This document shows, piece after piece, positions 14,867-22,744 of a stretch of 44,772 bases of DNA. Source of the stretch: Streptomyces sp. SBT349. GTDB lineage: Bacteria > Actinomycetota > Actinomycetes > Streptomycetales > Streptomycetaceae. The stretch is from contig NZ_LAVK01000016.1 in the NCBI RefSeq assembly GCF_001083795.1, forward strand, positions 1-44,772, read 5' to 3'. Position numbers and translations under genes: made by a program. Each line of letters begins with the position of its first letter. Within the stretch, counting starts at the first letter, position 1. The notes under the pieces were generated by a model that had not been told where the DNA came from, made no database searches, and worked only from the letters and a program-made list of their open reading frames with translations.

Positions 14867-16837
14867 TCAGCCGGACCCCGCCCCCGGGCCGGCGGACGGC
14901 GTCGCGGGCGTGGCACGGACCGGCCGGTCGCAGGTCTCGCGCCCGTCCTCCGCGGGGCAGACCAGCGCCACGAACCCGCCGTTCTCCTCGACCGGCACCC
15001 GCAGCGTCTCGTCGGCCCGGGCCCGCAGCGCCTCGCGGCGCAGGCCGTCCGGGCCGTCGGTCACGAGCTCGACGAGGAGGTCCTCGCCGCCGCCGAGCCT
15101 GCCCAGGTCGACCTCCACCGCACCCGCCGGGCCCGCGTGGATGCCGCCCACGAACCACCGCTCACCGGCGAGGCGCCCCAGCACCGCGTCCTGTCCCGGC
15201 CGGCCGCCGAGATAGCGGGTGTCGTCCCAGACGGTGGGCAGCTGGTCGAGCACACGCTCCGCCTCCGGCAGCCGCGCATAGCTCTCCGGGCTGTCCGCCG
15301 GGTGCTGGAGCCCGGACTCGTGGACCACGGGCAGCGCCAGCTCGTGCGCGTCGGTGTGGGTCCGGCCGGCCACCGAGAACGTCGCCGGGGTCACATCGGC
15401 CGAGCCGACGACGTTGCGGGTGAAGGGCAGCATCGTGTTGTAGGCGGGCGTGAGCGGCTGGTCGAAGGTGTAGAACTCGTGGCCCCGCACCGCCTCGTAC
15501 GTCATCAGGTGCGGCCAGGTGCGCTGGAGGCCCTTCGGAACGGTCGCCCCGTGGAAGTTGACCACCAGCCGGTGCTCGGCGGTCGCGGCGAGCACGTCCT
15601 CGTACCAGGCGTGGCGGCCGACGCCCTCGGGCTCGCCCTCGCCCTGGTTCATGAAGTCGATCTTCACGCCCTTCACGCCCCAGTCGCCGAGCTCGCCGAA
15701 GACCGTCTCCATCTCCTCCGGGGTGTCGACCTCCCACCAGCGGAACCACAGCAGGAGGTCCACGCCGCGCTCGCGCGCGTACCGCACCAGCTCCGGCACC
15801 CACGCGCGGTCCCAGCCCTCGTCGACGAGCGTGTACTCCCAGCCGTGCTGGGCGGCGTAGTCGACGAAGTCCTTCTGCCGTTCGAGGTCGCGCGGGCTGT
15901 CGTGCTCGACCAGCCAGGACCAGGACACCGTGCCGGGCCGCACCCAGGAGGTGTCGGTGAACCGCGCGGGCGGCGCGAGGTCGCTGACGAGCGTGGACTC
16001 GGTCACCGTGGCCAGGTCGCCGACGATCGCGGTGCGCCAGGGGGTGGTGAGGTCGCCCGCGGAGACGACCTCGCTCTCGGCGAGGACGACCGAGTACGCG
16101 CCGGAGCCGCCGGTGGTGCTCAGCCTGCCGCCGGGGTAGGCGGAGCTCATGCCGGACTCGGTGAGCAGCACATGGCTGTCGCCGACCTCGAAGAGCGCCG
16201 GGTAGCCGTACTCGCCGGCCGCGGCGTCCCCCGCGGTCGTCTCCCGGCGCACCTCCTCGTACTCGGGGGTGTGCGGCAGCAGCCAGGCGGGCGCGGCGGC
16301 GGGCAGCTGGTAGCCGGTGGCCTCGCCGGTGACGACGGCGCCGGCCGAGTCCGGCAGCGCGTAGCGGAAGGCGACGCCGTCGTGGGCGGCGCGGACCACG
16401 AGGTCGATGCGGGTGCCGCCGTCGCCACGGAAGGCGAACGTGGACTCGTTCATGGGCGCTTGCACGTGGCGCCGCTTGCCGGTGGTCATCGTGTAGGTCT
16501 CGGTGACGTGCCGGTCCTCGCGGCCGAGGAACTCCAGGTTCCGGGTCAGGTCGGCGTCGCGCGTGCGCAGGCCGACCGGTGAGTCGCCGAGGACGACCTG
16601 ATCGCCCCGGCGCACGGTGAGGGTCAACGCGCCGGTCCCCGGATCGTGTTCGACCTCCGCCGACGGGGCGGACGGCGGCGGCTGGGCGGGACCGGGCGGC
16701 GCCGCGACCGTCCAGGAGCCGCCGGCGGCCGGGGGCGCGGCGGCGGATGTCGCGGGGAGCCAGGGGGAGACCAGAACAGTCAGCGCGGTCAGCGTGATGC
16801 CGACCAGCCGCCGTCCCAGCGGGCTGAGGAGGGGCAC
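14867..16837 (-). CDS. Secreted glycoside hydrolase family 97 enzyme
   Basis: Exo-acting alpha-glycosidase (alpha-glucosidase or alpha-galactosidase) with a GH97 layout: N-terminal beta-sandwich (VVLGDSPVGLRT, FRYALP, PEYEEV), TIM barrel (SWSWLVEHDSPRDLERQKDFVDYAAQHGWEYTLVDEGW split over two strands), and a C-terminal beta domain. GVKIDFMNQ near residue 391 carries an Asp where retaining GH97 enzymes have their nucleophile, and MTYEAVRGHE near 445 carries an acid. This points to the retaining, alpha-galactosidase-like branch, but specificity is uncertain. GTG at 16837 follows AAGGAGCCCTT and starts a signal peptide ending TSAAA; the ATG at 16912 lies within the operator repeats and is rejected. 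656 residues. Confidence 0.88.
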   Translation of the reverse strand: MPLLSPLGRRLVGITLTALTVLVSPWLPATSAAAPPAAGGSWTVAAPPGPAQPPPSAPSAEVEHDPGTGALTLTVRRGDQVVLGDSPVGLRTRDADLTRNLEFLGREDRHVTETYTMTTGKRRHVQAPMNESTFAFRGDGGTRIDLVVRAAHDGVAFRYALPDSAGAVVTGEATGYQLPAAAPAWLLPHTPEYEEVRRETTAGDAAAGEYGYPALFEVGDSHVLLTESGMSSAYPGGRLSTTGGSGAYSVVLAESEVVSAGDLTTPWRTAIVGDLATVTESTLVSDLAPPARFTDTSWVRPGTVSWSWLVEHDSPRDLERQKDFVDYAAQHGWEYTLVDEGWDRAWVPELVRYARERGVDLLLWFRWWEVDTPEEMETVFGELGDWGVKGVKIDFMNQGEGEPEGVGRHAWYEDVLAATAEHRLVVNFHGATVPKGLQRTWPHLMTYEAVRGHEFYTFDQPLTPAYNTMLPFTRNVVGSADVTPATFSVAGRTHTDAHELALPVVHESGLQHPADSPESYARLPEAERVLDQLPTVWDDTRYLGGRPGQDAVLGRLAGERWFVGGIHAGPAGAVEVDLGRLGGGEDLLVELVTDGPDGLRREALRARADETLRVPVEENGGFVALVCPAEDGRETCDRPVRATPATPSAGPGAGSG

Positions 16838-16877
16838 AAGGGCTCCTTCACATGCGGTGCGAGCGAAAGGGACCGTT

Positions 16878-16916
16878 TTGCACTGACATGTTGCAGCGAC
16901 CTGTTGCTTCAAGTCG
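16878..16916. repeat. Three 13-bp direct repeats upstream of the GH97 gene
   Basis: TTGCACTGACATG (16878), TTGCAGCGACCTG (16891), TTGCTTCAAGTCG (16904). The first two agree at 10 of 13 positions; the third shares only the TTGC start and a few later bases. They lie 41-79 nt upstream of the GH97 start, downstream of a TTGACA (minus strand, 16950-16945), where an operator array for a sugar-responsive regulator would sit. Confidence 0.5.
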
Positions 16917-16993
16917 GGTTGAGTGAATTCTTGTCCGGTGGACCTGTCAAGGGTCCGGGCGCGCGCGGGGGCGAGGAGGGCGAGCGGGGCGAT

Positions 16994-17005
16994 TCGAAAT
17001 TTCGA
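16994..17005. promoter_or_regulatory. 12-bp palindrome TCGAAATTTCGA
   Basis: Perfect palindrome, A/T-rich in a very GC-rich region, 14 nt before the truncated pectinesterase start and between divergent carbohydrate genes. Its CGAAA/TTTCG halves resemble operators described for ROK-type sugar regulators in Streptomyces. Assignment is tentative. Confidence 0.4.
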
Positions 17006-17019
17006 GACCAGGTGCGCCA

Positions 17020-17544
17020 GTGAGCAGGAACGTCCCCCACTACGCCTACCGCGCCAATCCGGCCCGCTCCGTGCCGGGGATCGTCGGACGCCACGCCGGC
17101 CCGGTGCGCCGCGCCCCCGGGCGGCCGAGGCGCACCCTCGCCGTCTCCCTGGACGGGGACGGCGACTTCGCGAGCGTCCGCGCCGCGCTCGGCGCCGTTG
17201 CCGCCGCCGGCGGGAGGGGCCCGGTGACCATCGAGGTGGCGCCCGGCGTCTACCGTGAGCTCGTCCACGTCTGGCCGACCGCCTCCGGCGTCACCATCCG
17301 GGGCGTGTCGGGCGATCCGGGGGACACCGTTCTCACCTATGACCTGGGCGTCGAGCAGGAGAAGTTCTACGGAGGAGCCCACGGCGCGGAGGGCAGCGCG
17401 ACGCTGTCCGTGCCGGCGGACCGGGTCACGCTGGCCGATCTGACCGTGGAGAACACCTTCGCGGGGGAGGGGCCCGCGGTCGCCCTCCACGCCACCGGCG
17501 AGGGACTGAGGCTGCGCCGCGTGACCCTGCGGCCCGACCGTTGA
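17020..17544 (+). pseudogene. Truncated pectinesterase (CE8), N-terminal part only
   Basis: The 174-residue frame begins like pectin methylesterases: a VSLDGDGDFASVRAAL strand, a VTIEVAPGVYRELVHV segment, ITIRG-type turns of the beta-helix (GVTIRGVSGDPGDTVLTYDL), GSATLSVPADRVTLADLTVENTF, and VALHATGEGLRLRRVTL. It stops just before the QDTLY / active-site Asp-Asp-Arg region that follows in functional enzymes of over 300 residues. There is no signal peptide; the N-terminus instead carries a basic YRANPARSVPG-like leader. With the catalytic residues missing it is most likely a gene remnant, though a noncatalytic binding role cannot be excluded. No CE8 continuation was seen after 17544. Confidence 0.7.
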
Positions 17545-17587
17545 GAGACGAGGGAAGGCGGGCCGCCGGACGTCGCCGCGCGATCCC

Positions 17588-17616
17588 TTATGCGAACGGC
17601 ATTCGACAGTTAGCAT
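17588..17616 (+). promoter_or_regulatory. Candidate promoter of the cellulase gene
   Basis: TTATGC at 17588-17593, a 17-nt spacer and TAGCAT at 17611-17616. The predicted start near 17623 is just before the CebR box, so a bound repressor would block transcription. Confidence 0.4.
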
Positions 17617-17631
17617 CGGCCCCACGCTCGC

Positions 17632-17645
17632 TGGGAGCGCTCCCA
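17632..17645. promoter_or_regulatory. CebR-type operator
   Basis: TGGGAGCGCTCCCA, an exact match to the palindromic CebR box known from Streptomyces cellulose and cellobiose genes. It lies 77 nt before the GH5 cellulase start. CebR is a LacI-family repressor released by cellobiose or cellotriose. Confidence 0.9.
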
Positions 17646-17722
17646 TCGGATGGCCGGAACGGGCACGGCGAGCGGTCCGTCGCCGGGTGCGCCGTTCCCC
17701 GACTCGAACGGAAGGGACGACC

Positions 17723-19456
17723 GTGAAGAGCCGTTCACGACGCTTGCTCACCGCCCTGGTGGTGTTCCTCGGCCTGGTGGTCATACCGCCCGCCGCCCAT
17801 GCGGCCGATGCCGCCGACGCCGGTACGGCCGGGGGGTCGGGGCCGCCGCCCGGGGCGGCCTCCGCGATGTCCACGGTCGCGGCGATGCAGCCCGGCTGGA
17901 ACCTGGGCAACACCTTCGACTCCACCGGCGCCGACGAGACCTCCTGGGGGAACCCGCGCGTCACCCGCGAACTGCTGCGCGGCGTCAAGGACCAGGGCTT
18001 CGAGAGCATCCGCATCCCGGTGACCTGGGGCCAGCACCAGGGAGCCGCCCCCTCGTACACGATCGACCCGGCGTATCTGGCCCGTGTCGAGGAGGTCGTG
18101 AACTGGGCGCTGGCCGAGGACCTCCACGTCCTGATCAACGTGCACCACGACTCGTGGCAGTGGGTCATGAACCTGCCCACCCAGCACGACGCCGTGCTGG
18201 CCCGGTACACCGCGACCTGGGAACAGATCGCCGGGACCTTCCGCGACGCGCCTCCCGAGCTGCTCTTCGAGAGCATCAACGAGCCGACCTTCGAGGGAAG
18301 TTCGGGCGACGCCCAGAACGCCGAGCTCATGCACGAGCTCAACGGCACCTTCCACTCGCTGGTGCGCGGCTCCGGGGGCGGCAACGCGACCCGGCTGCTG
18401 GTCCTGCCGAGCCTGCACTCCTCGCCCGAGCAGGCCCGGGTGGACGAGCTGGTCGACACCTTCACCGCGCTGGACGACCCCAACCTCGTGGCCACCGTCC
18501 ACTTCTACGGCTACTGGCCGTTCAGCGTGAACGTCGCGGGCACCACCCGCTTCGACGCGGCGACCCGGCAGGACCTGACGGACACCTTCGACCGCGTCCA
18601 CGCGGCGTTCGTGGCCGAGGGCATCCCCGTGCTCGTCGGGGAGTACGGGCTGCTGGGCTTCGACCGCAGCACCGACACCATCCAGCAGGGCGAGAAGCTG
18701 AAGTTCTTCGAGTTCCTCGGCGCCTACGCCCGTGACCGGCAGCTCACCACGATGCTGTGGGACAACGGCCAGCACTTCAACCGCACCACGCTCCAGTGGA
18801 ACGACCCGAGCCTCTACCGGCAGATGAGCTCCAGCTGGACCACGGACTCGGCCACCGCCTCCACCGACCAGATCTTCGTCCGCAGGGCCCAGGCCCCCTC
18901 GGACGCGACGATCACGCTGGACCTCGCCGGCCACCGCCTGGACTCGGTCGTGCACGGCTCGCGGCCCCTGGTCCTCGGCAGCGACTACACCGTCAGCGGT
19001 GACCAGCTCACGTTCGCCGCCGCCACCCTGGCCGGCCTGACCGCGGGCCAGCAGTACGGCGTCAACGCCGAGCTCTCCCTGCGGTTCTCCGGGGGAGTCC
19101 CGTGGGACGTGGACGTCCTCGTCCACGACACCCCGGTGCTGGAGAGCGCCGCCGGCACGACGAGCTCCCTGGTGATCCCGGCCGCCTTCCACGGCGACCG
19201 ACTGGCCACCATGGAGGCGGTGTACGCCGACGGCACCAACGCCGGCCCGCACAACTGGACGTCCTACAAGGAGTTCGGCGCCGCCTTCTCGCCGGACTAC
19301 GCGACCGGCGCCATCACGTTGCCCTCGGCCTTCTTCGCCGAGGTCACCGACAACTCCACGGTGACGCTGACGTTCCACTTCTGGAGCGGCGAACGGGTCA
19401 CCTACACGCTCACCAGGTCCGGCACCACCGTCACCGGCACGGCCGTCACCGGCTGA
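17723..19456 (+). CDS. Secreted GH5 endoglucanase with X2 and CBM46 modules
   Basis: 577 residues: signal peptide (KSRSRRLLTALVVF, cleavage near AHA), a GH5 catalytic domain of the subfamily-4 type, then two C-terminal modules. Catalytic acids are in SINEP (Glu near 186) and GEYG (Glu near 306); GWNLGNTFDS and NVHHDSW are typical GH5 motifs. After residue about 390 comes an X2 immunoglobulin-like module (ITLDLAGHRLDSVV, DYTVSGDQLTF), then a CBM46-like module (TSYKEFGAAFSPDYATGAITL, FHFWSG), the order of Bacillus halodurans Cel5B. Likely acts on beta-1,4/1,3-glucans or xyloglucan. GTG at 17723 follows GGAAGGGACG; the start at 17687 is less likely. Controlled by the CebR box at 17632. Confidence 0.92.
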   Translation: MKSRSRRLLTALVVFLGLVVIPPAAHAADAADAGTAGGSGPPPGAASAMSTVAAMQPGWNLGNTFDSTGADETSWGNPRVTRELLRGVKDQGFESIRIPVTWGQHQGAAPSYTIDPAYLARVEEVVNWALAEDLHVLINVHHDSWQWVMNLPTQHDAVLARYTATWEQIAGTFRDAPPELLFESINEPTFEGSSGDAQNAELMHELNGTFHSLVRGSGGGNATRLLVLPSLHSSPEQARVDELVDTFTALDDPNLVATVHFYGYWPFSVNVAGTTRFDAATRQDLTDTFDRVHAAFVAEGIPVLVGEYGLLGFDRSTDTIQQGEKLKFFEFLGAYARDRQLTTMLWDNGQHFNRTTLQWNDPSLYRQMSSSWTTDSATASTDQIFVRRAQAPSDATITLDLAGHRLDSVVHGSRPLVLGSDYTVSGDQLTFAAATLAGLTAGQQYGVNAELSLRFSGGVPWDVDVLVHDTPVLESAAGTTSSLVIPAAFHGDRLATMEAVYADGTNAGPHNWTSYKEFGAAFSPDYATGAITLPSAFFAEVTDNSTVTLTFHFWSGERVTYTLTRSGTTVTGTAVTG

Positions 19457-19560
19457 GTCACCGCGGGGGGCGCCGCGGGCGGACGCCTCGCGACGCCCCT
19501 CGCCCGGGGCCCGTTCGGCCCGGCGGCCCCTGCCGGGTGGGCGGTTCGCCTGATCGGCGC

Positions 19561-19672
19561 CACCGGCGATGACGGCCATCTCGTCCCGGACCGCCTCGGT
19601 GGTGAAGGTCCTGCGGGAGATGCCCTCTCCGGGCAGGAATCCGGTGTCGTAGTTGATGCCCCGTGCGCGCAC
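19561..19672 (-). pseudogene. N-terminal relic of a family starting MRARGINYDTG
   Basis: GTG at 19672 opens a frame reading MRARGINYDTGFLPGEG, then SRRTFTTEAVRDEMAVIAG. This looks like the conserved N-terminus of an actinobacterial protein often labelled 'abortive infection protein'; that label is from memory. After about 37 residues the frame loses any protein-like character and runs antisense through the cellulase gene. It starts 1 nt after the stop of the GNAT gene, so it may once have been its operon partner. Confidence 0.5.
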
Positions 19673-19673
19673 G

Positions 19674-20195
19674 TCACCGTCCTCTTGCGTGGTCCGTCTC
19701 GCGGTCCGGCGGTCGGCCGAGCGGCTTGGCCATCAGCCGTTCCCTGCTCACGCCGTCGGGCAGCAGGTCCCCGAGTCCGCCGGTGGGGACGAAGCCGTGG
19801 CGGCGGTAGAGGGCGGCGGCGGGGGCGTTGTCCGGGAGCACCGCCAGCCTCAGCGTGGTGGCGCCCGACCGCAGGGCCCACGCCTCGACCTCGCCGATCA
19901 GCCGGTCCCCGACGCCCTGGCCGCGCGCCCCCGGGCCGACCCACAGGGACCTCAGCTCGACCGCGCCGCCCTGGCCGGGGACGCCGCCGGCCATTCCTGC
20001 GGGGCGGCCGTCCCGCAGGGCGACGACGTTGTGCGCGCCGGGCAGCGTCAGGCGGGCGCGCCAGCGCTCCTCCCCGCCGCGCGGCCAGTCACCGAGCCGG
20101 GCCTTGAACGCGTGCGGCGCGTCGGCCAGCGCGGCGAGGCGGGCCTCGCGCCACAGCGGCCAGTCGTCCCCCGTGAGGACCCGCAGGCTCACCAT
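19674..20195 (-). CDS. GNAT-family N-acetyltransferase
   Basis: 173 residues with the acetyl-CoA-binding core VELRSLWVGPGARGQGVGDRLI (motif A, R-G-x-G-V-G) and the motif B segment NAPAAALYRRHGFVPTG. It starts at ATG 20195. The N-terminal DWPLWREARLAALADAPHAF is typical of the YhfK/Rim-like small-molecule acetyltransferases found widely in Streptomyces. The substrate is unknown. It lies 4 nt downstream of the DUF574 methyltransferase gene and is probably co-transcribed with it. Confidence 0.85.
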   Translation of the reverse strand: MVSLRVLTGDDWPLWREARLAALADAPHAFKARLGDWPRGGEERWRARLTLPGAHNVVALRDGRPAGMAGGVPGQGGAVELRSLWVGPGARGQGVGDRLIGEVEAWALRSGATTLRLAVLPDNAPAAALYRRHGFVPTGGLGDLLPDGVSRERLMAKPLGRPPDRETDHARGR

Positions 20196-20199
20196 GCCG

Positions 20200-20976
20200 T
20201 CACGGCTTGACGGCGAGTCCGCAGACGGCGTCCACCGGGCGCTCCACTCCGGGGGGCGGGGACTTTGGCCGCCAGCGGTCGACGGTGACCACCCCCGGAG
20301 GGAGAAGGGCCAGGCCCTCGAAGAACCCGGCGACCTCCTCGGGGCGGCGCAGCGTGTAGCCGCCCGCCAGGCGGGCGTTGTAGCCGGTGGTGGCGGCGTT
20401 GAGCGTGGCGCTGGTGTCGGTGCCGTCGCTCACCGCCAGATGGCTGCCGCGCGGCAGTGGGTCGAGGACGCGGCGCACGATGTCGCCCGGCCGGTCCTCA
20501 TCGGGGATGTGCCCGAGGATGCCCAGCATGGTCACGGCGACGGGCTCGGTGAAGTCCAGGATCCGGGCGACCTGTTCGAGGATGTCCTCCGGGGCGCGCA
20601 CATCCGCGTCGATGTACGCGGTCCTGCCCCGGGGGGTGCTGGTGAGCAGCGCGCGGGCGTGCGCCAGGACCAGCGGGTCGTTGTCGACGTAGACGACGCG
20701 GCACTCGGGCGCCACGCGCTGGGCCACCTCGTGGGTGTTGTCCACCGTGGGCAGGCCCGAGCCCAGGTCGAGGAACTGGTGTATCCCCGCCTCGCCCGCG
20801 AGGAAGCGGACGGCGCGGGCGAGGAACATCCTCTGGCAACGGGCCGTCCGCACGATGCCGGGACAGGTGCGGGTGATCTGCTCGCCCGCCTCCTTGTCCG
20901 CGCCGTACCACTCCGTGCCGCCGAGCCAGAAGTTCCATACCCGGGCCGCGTGCGCCGTCGAGCTGTCGATGTCCAT
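20200..20976 (-). CDS. DUF574 (Methyltransf_19) SAM-dependent methyltransferase
   Basis: 258 residues. The N-terminal signature AARVWNFWLGGTEWYGADKEAGE is typical of the actinobacterial DUF574 family, followed by a SAM-binding loop FLDLGSGLPT, the acidic strand YVDNDPLVLAHA, and a late GTDTSATLNAATTGYNAR. These proteins have a methyltransferase fold, but the substrate is unknown; many copies occur per Streptomyces genome. ATG at 20976 has GGAGG 8 nt upstream and is preferred over the GTG at 21012. Confidence 0.9.
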   Translation of the reverse strand: MDIDSSTAHAARVWNFWLGGTEWYGADKEAGEQITRTCPGIVRTARCQRMFLARAVRFLAGEAGIHQFLDLGSGLPTVDNTHEVAQRVAPECRVVYVDNDPLVLAHARALLTSTPRGRTAYIDADVRAPEDILEQVARILDFTEPVAVTMLGILGHIPDEDRPGDIVRRVLDPLPRGSHLAVSDGTDTSATLNAATTGYNARLAGGYTLRRPEEVAGFFEGLALLPPGVVTVDRWRPKSPPPGVERPVDAVCGLAVKP

Positions 20977-21053
20977 CCGCCGAGCCTCCGTCGGCCGCGT
21001 CGTTCGGGTCACCCGAAGCGTAGCCTTCTCGGACGAATGGTCCGGAGGAGCGG

Positions 21054-21857
21054 TCAGGGCGCCGCGGCGACGCCCGCTTCGGCGGAGGGCTGGGCGGTGG
21101 GCTCGGCGACAGGCTTGGTGGCGCGGACGAGGGCGGAGTGCATGCGGTCGGCGACCTGGTGGGTCGGGGTGATGCTCACCTCGGTGAACCCCGCGGCCTG
21201 AAGGCCCCTCCGGTACTCGGCGAACGACAAGGCGCCCGCGATGCAGCCGACGTGGTCGCCCCGTTCGGCACGCTGCGCGGGGGTGAGCGTGTCATCGGCG
21301 ACGACGTCGGAGACGCCGATCCGGCCGCCGGGGGTCAGGACGCGGAAGGTCTCGGCGAAGACGGCGGGTTTGTCGGTGGAGAGGTTGATGACGCAGTTGG
21401 AGATGACGACGTCGACGGAGTTCGCGGGCAGCGGGATGGCCTCGATGGCGCCCTTGAGGAACTCGGCGTTGTCCGCGCCCGCCTTCGCCTTGTTGGCCAG
21501 GGCGAGGGCGAGCATCTCCTCGGTCATGTCCAGGCCGTAGACCCTGCCGGTCGGGCCCACGCGGCGGGCGGAGAGCAGCACGTCGATGCCGCCGCCCGAA
21601 CCCAGGTCCAGCACCCTCTCGCCCGCCCTGAGTTCGGCGACGGCCTCGGCGGGGAGGGTGTCGCGCTCGCCCGAGGTGTAGCGCGTGGAGCCGAAGCGCT
21701 CGTCGCGTTCGGTGGCCTCCGGGTCGCAACAGGGGCTCCCGCCCTCGACGGAGACCTTCAGGGCCGCGGCGGCGTAGCGCTCGCGCACGGCCTCCCGCAG
21801 GCCGTTGTGCCCGTCGGCCCCCTCGGCGCTATGCCCGGTGCTCTGTTCCGCGGTCAT
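21054..21857 (-). CDS. arsM: Arsenite S-adenosylmethionine methyltransferase
   Basis: Methylates arsenite, leading to volatile or less toxic species. The 267-residue protein has a SAM-binding motif LDLGSGGGIDVL and the acidic GLDMTEEML strand. The arsenic-binding cysteines of the ArsM family are present: ISNCVINLS, GDHVGCIAGAL, and an N-terminal SPCCDPE pair, matching the three-or-four-Cys pattern of characterised enzymes. ATG at 21857 follows GAGAGGGAGG; the longer frame to 22145 runs through arsR and is not used. Divergent from arsR with a 37-nt intergenic space, so one operator probably serves both. Confidence 0.92.
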   Translation of the reverse strand: MTAEQSTGHSAEGADGHNGLREAVRERYAAAALKVSVEGGSPCCDPEATERDERFGSTRYTSGERDTLPAEAVAELRAGERVLDLGSGGGIDVLLSARRVGPTGRVYGLDMTEEMLALALANKAKAGADNAEFLKGAIEAIPLPANSVDVVISNCVINLSTDKPAVFAETFRVLTPGGRIGVSDVVADDTLTPAQRAERGDHVGCIAGALSFAEYRRGLQAAGFTEVSITPTHQVADRMHSALVRATKPVAEPTAQPSAEAGVAAAP

Positions 21858-21894
21858 GGGCTGCCTCCCTCTCCGTTGTATCGACGTTCGTTGG

Positions 21895-22257
21895 GTGCTC
21901 GGCGAGGACGGCGGCGCGGGCGGGTGCTGCTCCCGGCTGGCCGCCGGGCCGCTGGACGAGGGCCGGGCGGCGGATCTGGCGAAGGTGTTCAAGGCGCTGG
22001 GCGATCCGGTGCGGCTGCGGCTCCTGTCGATGATCGCCTCCCGCGCGGGCGGGGAGGTGTGCGTGTGCGAGCTGACTCCGGCGTTCGAACTGTCCCAGCC
22101 GACGATCTCCCACCACCTGAAGCAGTTGCGGCAGGCGGGGCTCATCGACTGCGAACGCCGCGGGACCTGGGTGTACTACTGGGCGCTCCCCGCCGCCCTG
22201 GAGCGGCTCGCGGCCGTGCTGGCCACCAAGGACGCGACGCCGTCGGCAGCCCCATGA
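21895..22257 (+). CDS. arsR: ArsR-family arsenic-responsive repressor
   Basis: Winged-helix metalloregulator, about 120 residues. ALGDPVRLRLLSMIASR leads into the sensor motif EVCVCEL (Cys-x-Cys at the start of helix 3), then the DNA-binding helix SQPTISHHLKQLRQAGLI and the wing RRGTWVYYWAL. An N-terminal GGCCSRL pair could add As(III) ligands. The start is uncertain: GTG at 21895 gives a family-typical length, while ATG at 21856 would overlap the arsM start; neither has a Shine-Dalgarno, so the message may be nearly leaderless (TTGTAT at 21876). Its TGA overlaps the ATG of an arsC-like relic. Confidence 0.88.
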   Translation: MLGEDGGAGGCCSRLAAGPLDEGRAADLAKVFKALGDPVRLRLLSMIASRAGGEVCVCELTPAFELSQPTISHHLKQLRQAGLIDCERRGTWVYYWALPAALERLAAVLATKDATPSAAP

Positions 22258-22328
22258 GGGCCCGGCACCCCGCCCCGGTCTCCTCGGTGCTGATCGTGTG
22301 CGACCGCGTCGAGGGCCGCTCCCCGTGA
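22254..22328 (+). pseudogene. arsC-like (LMW phosphatase-type arsenate reductase) fragment
   Basis: A 24-codon frame begins with ATG overlapping the arsR stop (ATGA) and contains VSSVLIVCDRVEGRSP. This keeps the CX5R P-loop of thioredoxin-linked arsenate reductases (compare VLFVCVHNAGRS). It then ends at TGA, and the sequence beyond shows no ArsC similarity in any frame. The position directly after arsR is where arsC commonly sits. It reads as a deletion remnant; the segment 22329-22484 holds no recognisable gene. Confidence 0.45.
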
Positions 22329-22484
22329 CGGCCCCTGGGCAACGACACCACCCTCGTCGAGGTCGGCCGCAAGGAGCGCCACCTCCTCGTCGTCCGACGA
22401 CGGAAGCAACGCCTCACGGGGTGACCGGAAGCTTCGCCACCGCGACCACCTCCGCGGCTCCGTGTGACCGGCTCCTCAAGGGCT

Positions 22485-22523
22485 GCTATCACCTGCTACC
22501 CGGCTGTGCTATCAGGTGATAGC
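22485..22523. promoter_or_regulatory. Operator repeats of the toxin-antitoxin operon
   Basis: Perfect 11-bp inverted repeat: GCTATCACCTG (22485-22495) and CAGGTGATAGC (22513-22523). The right copy lies in a second near-palindrome, CTATCAGGTGATAG (22509-22522). A TAGCTT -10 element at 22520-22525 overlaps it, 6 nt before the antitoxin ATG. This is the usual arrangement for autoregulation by a ribbon-helix-helix antitoxin. Confidence 0.65.
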
Positions 22524-22531
22524 TTCCCGGT

Positions 22532-22744
22532 ATGGCGAAGACACAAGTGAACCTCCGGCTCGAAGAGGCCACCGCCGAGATGGCCCGCCAGGCCGCCGAG
22601 ACACGGCATCTGCCGGTCAACGAGTACGTGGAGCGGCTGATCCGGGCGGACAACGAGAAGCTCCGCGACACCTTCCTGGCCGGTGCCCAGGAAGTCCTGG
22701 ACACCTACGGCGACCTGATCGACGAGATCGAGGCCACTGCGTGA
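22532..22744 (+). CDS. Ribbon-helix-helix-type antitoxin
   Basis: 70 residues. The N-terminal KTQVNLRLEEATAEMARQAA has the short beta-strand plus helix pattern of RHH/Arc DNA-binding antitoxins; the acidic C-terminal tail (EVLDTYGDLIDEIEA) would wrap the toxin. The ATG is about 7 nt after the presumed -10 element and has no Shine-Dalgarno, so it is probably translated from a leaderless message. The stop overlaps the toxin start (GTGA). It should repress its own promoter through the repeats at 22485-22523. Confidence 0.75.
   Translation: MAKTQVNLRLEEATAEMARQAAETRHLPVNEYVERLIRADNEKLRDTFLAGAQEVLDTYGDLIDEIEATA

Noticed and set aside
16878-16916. Direct repeats as a mini CRISPR array
   Set aside because: Repeats are contiguous 13-mers without spacers, and no cas genes are nearby.
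19402-19944. Minus-strand frame overlapping the GNAT gene and cellulase end
   Set aside because: No motif; antisense or alternative frame of supported genes.
22326-22328. TGA at the end of the arsC-like fragment as a possible selenocysteine codon
   Set aside because: The read-through sequence has no ArsC similarity and I saw no SECIS-like hairpin with a G-rich short loop at the right distance.
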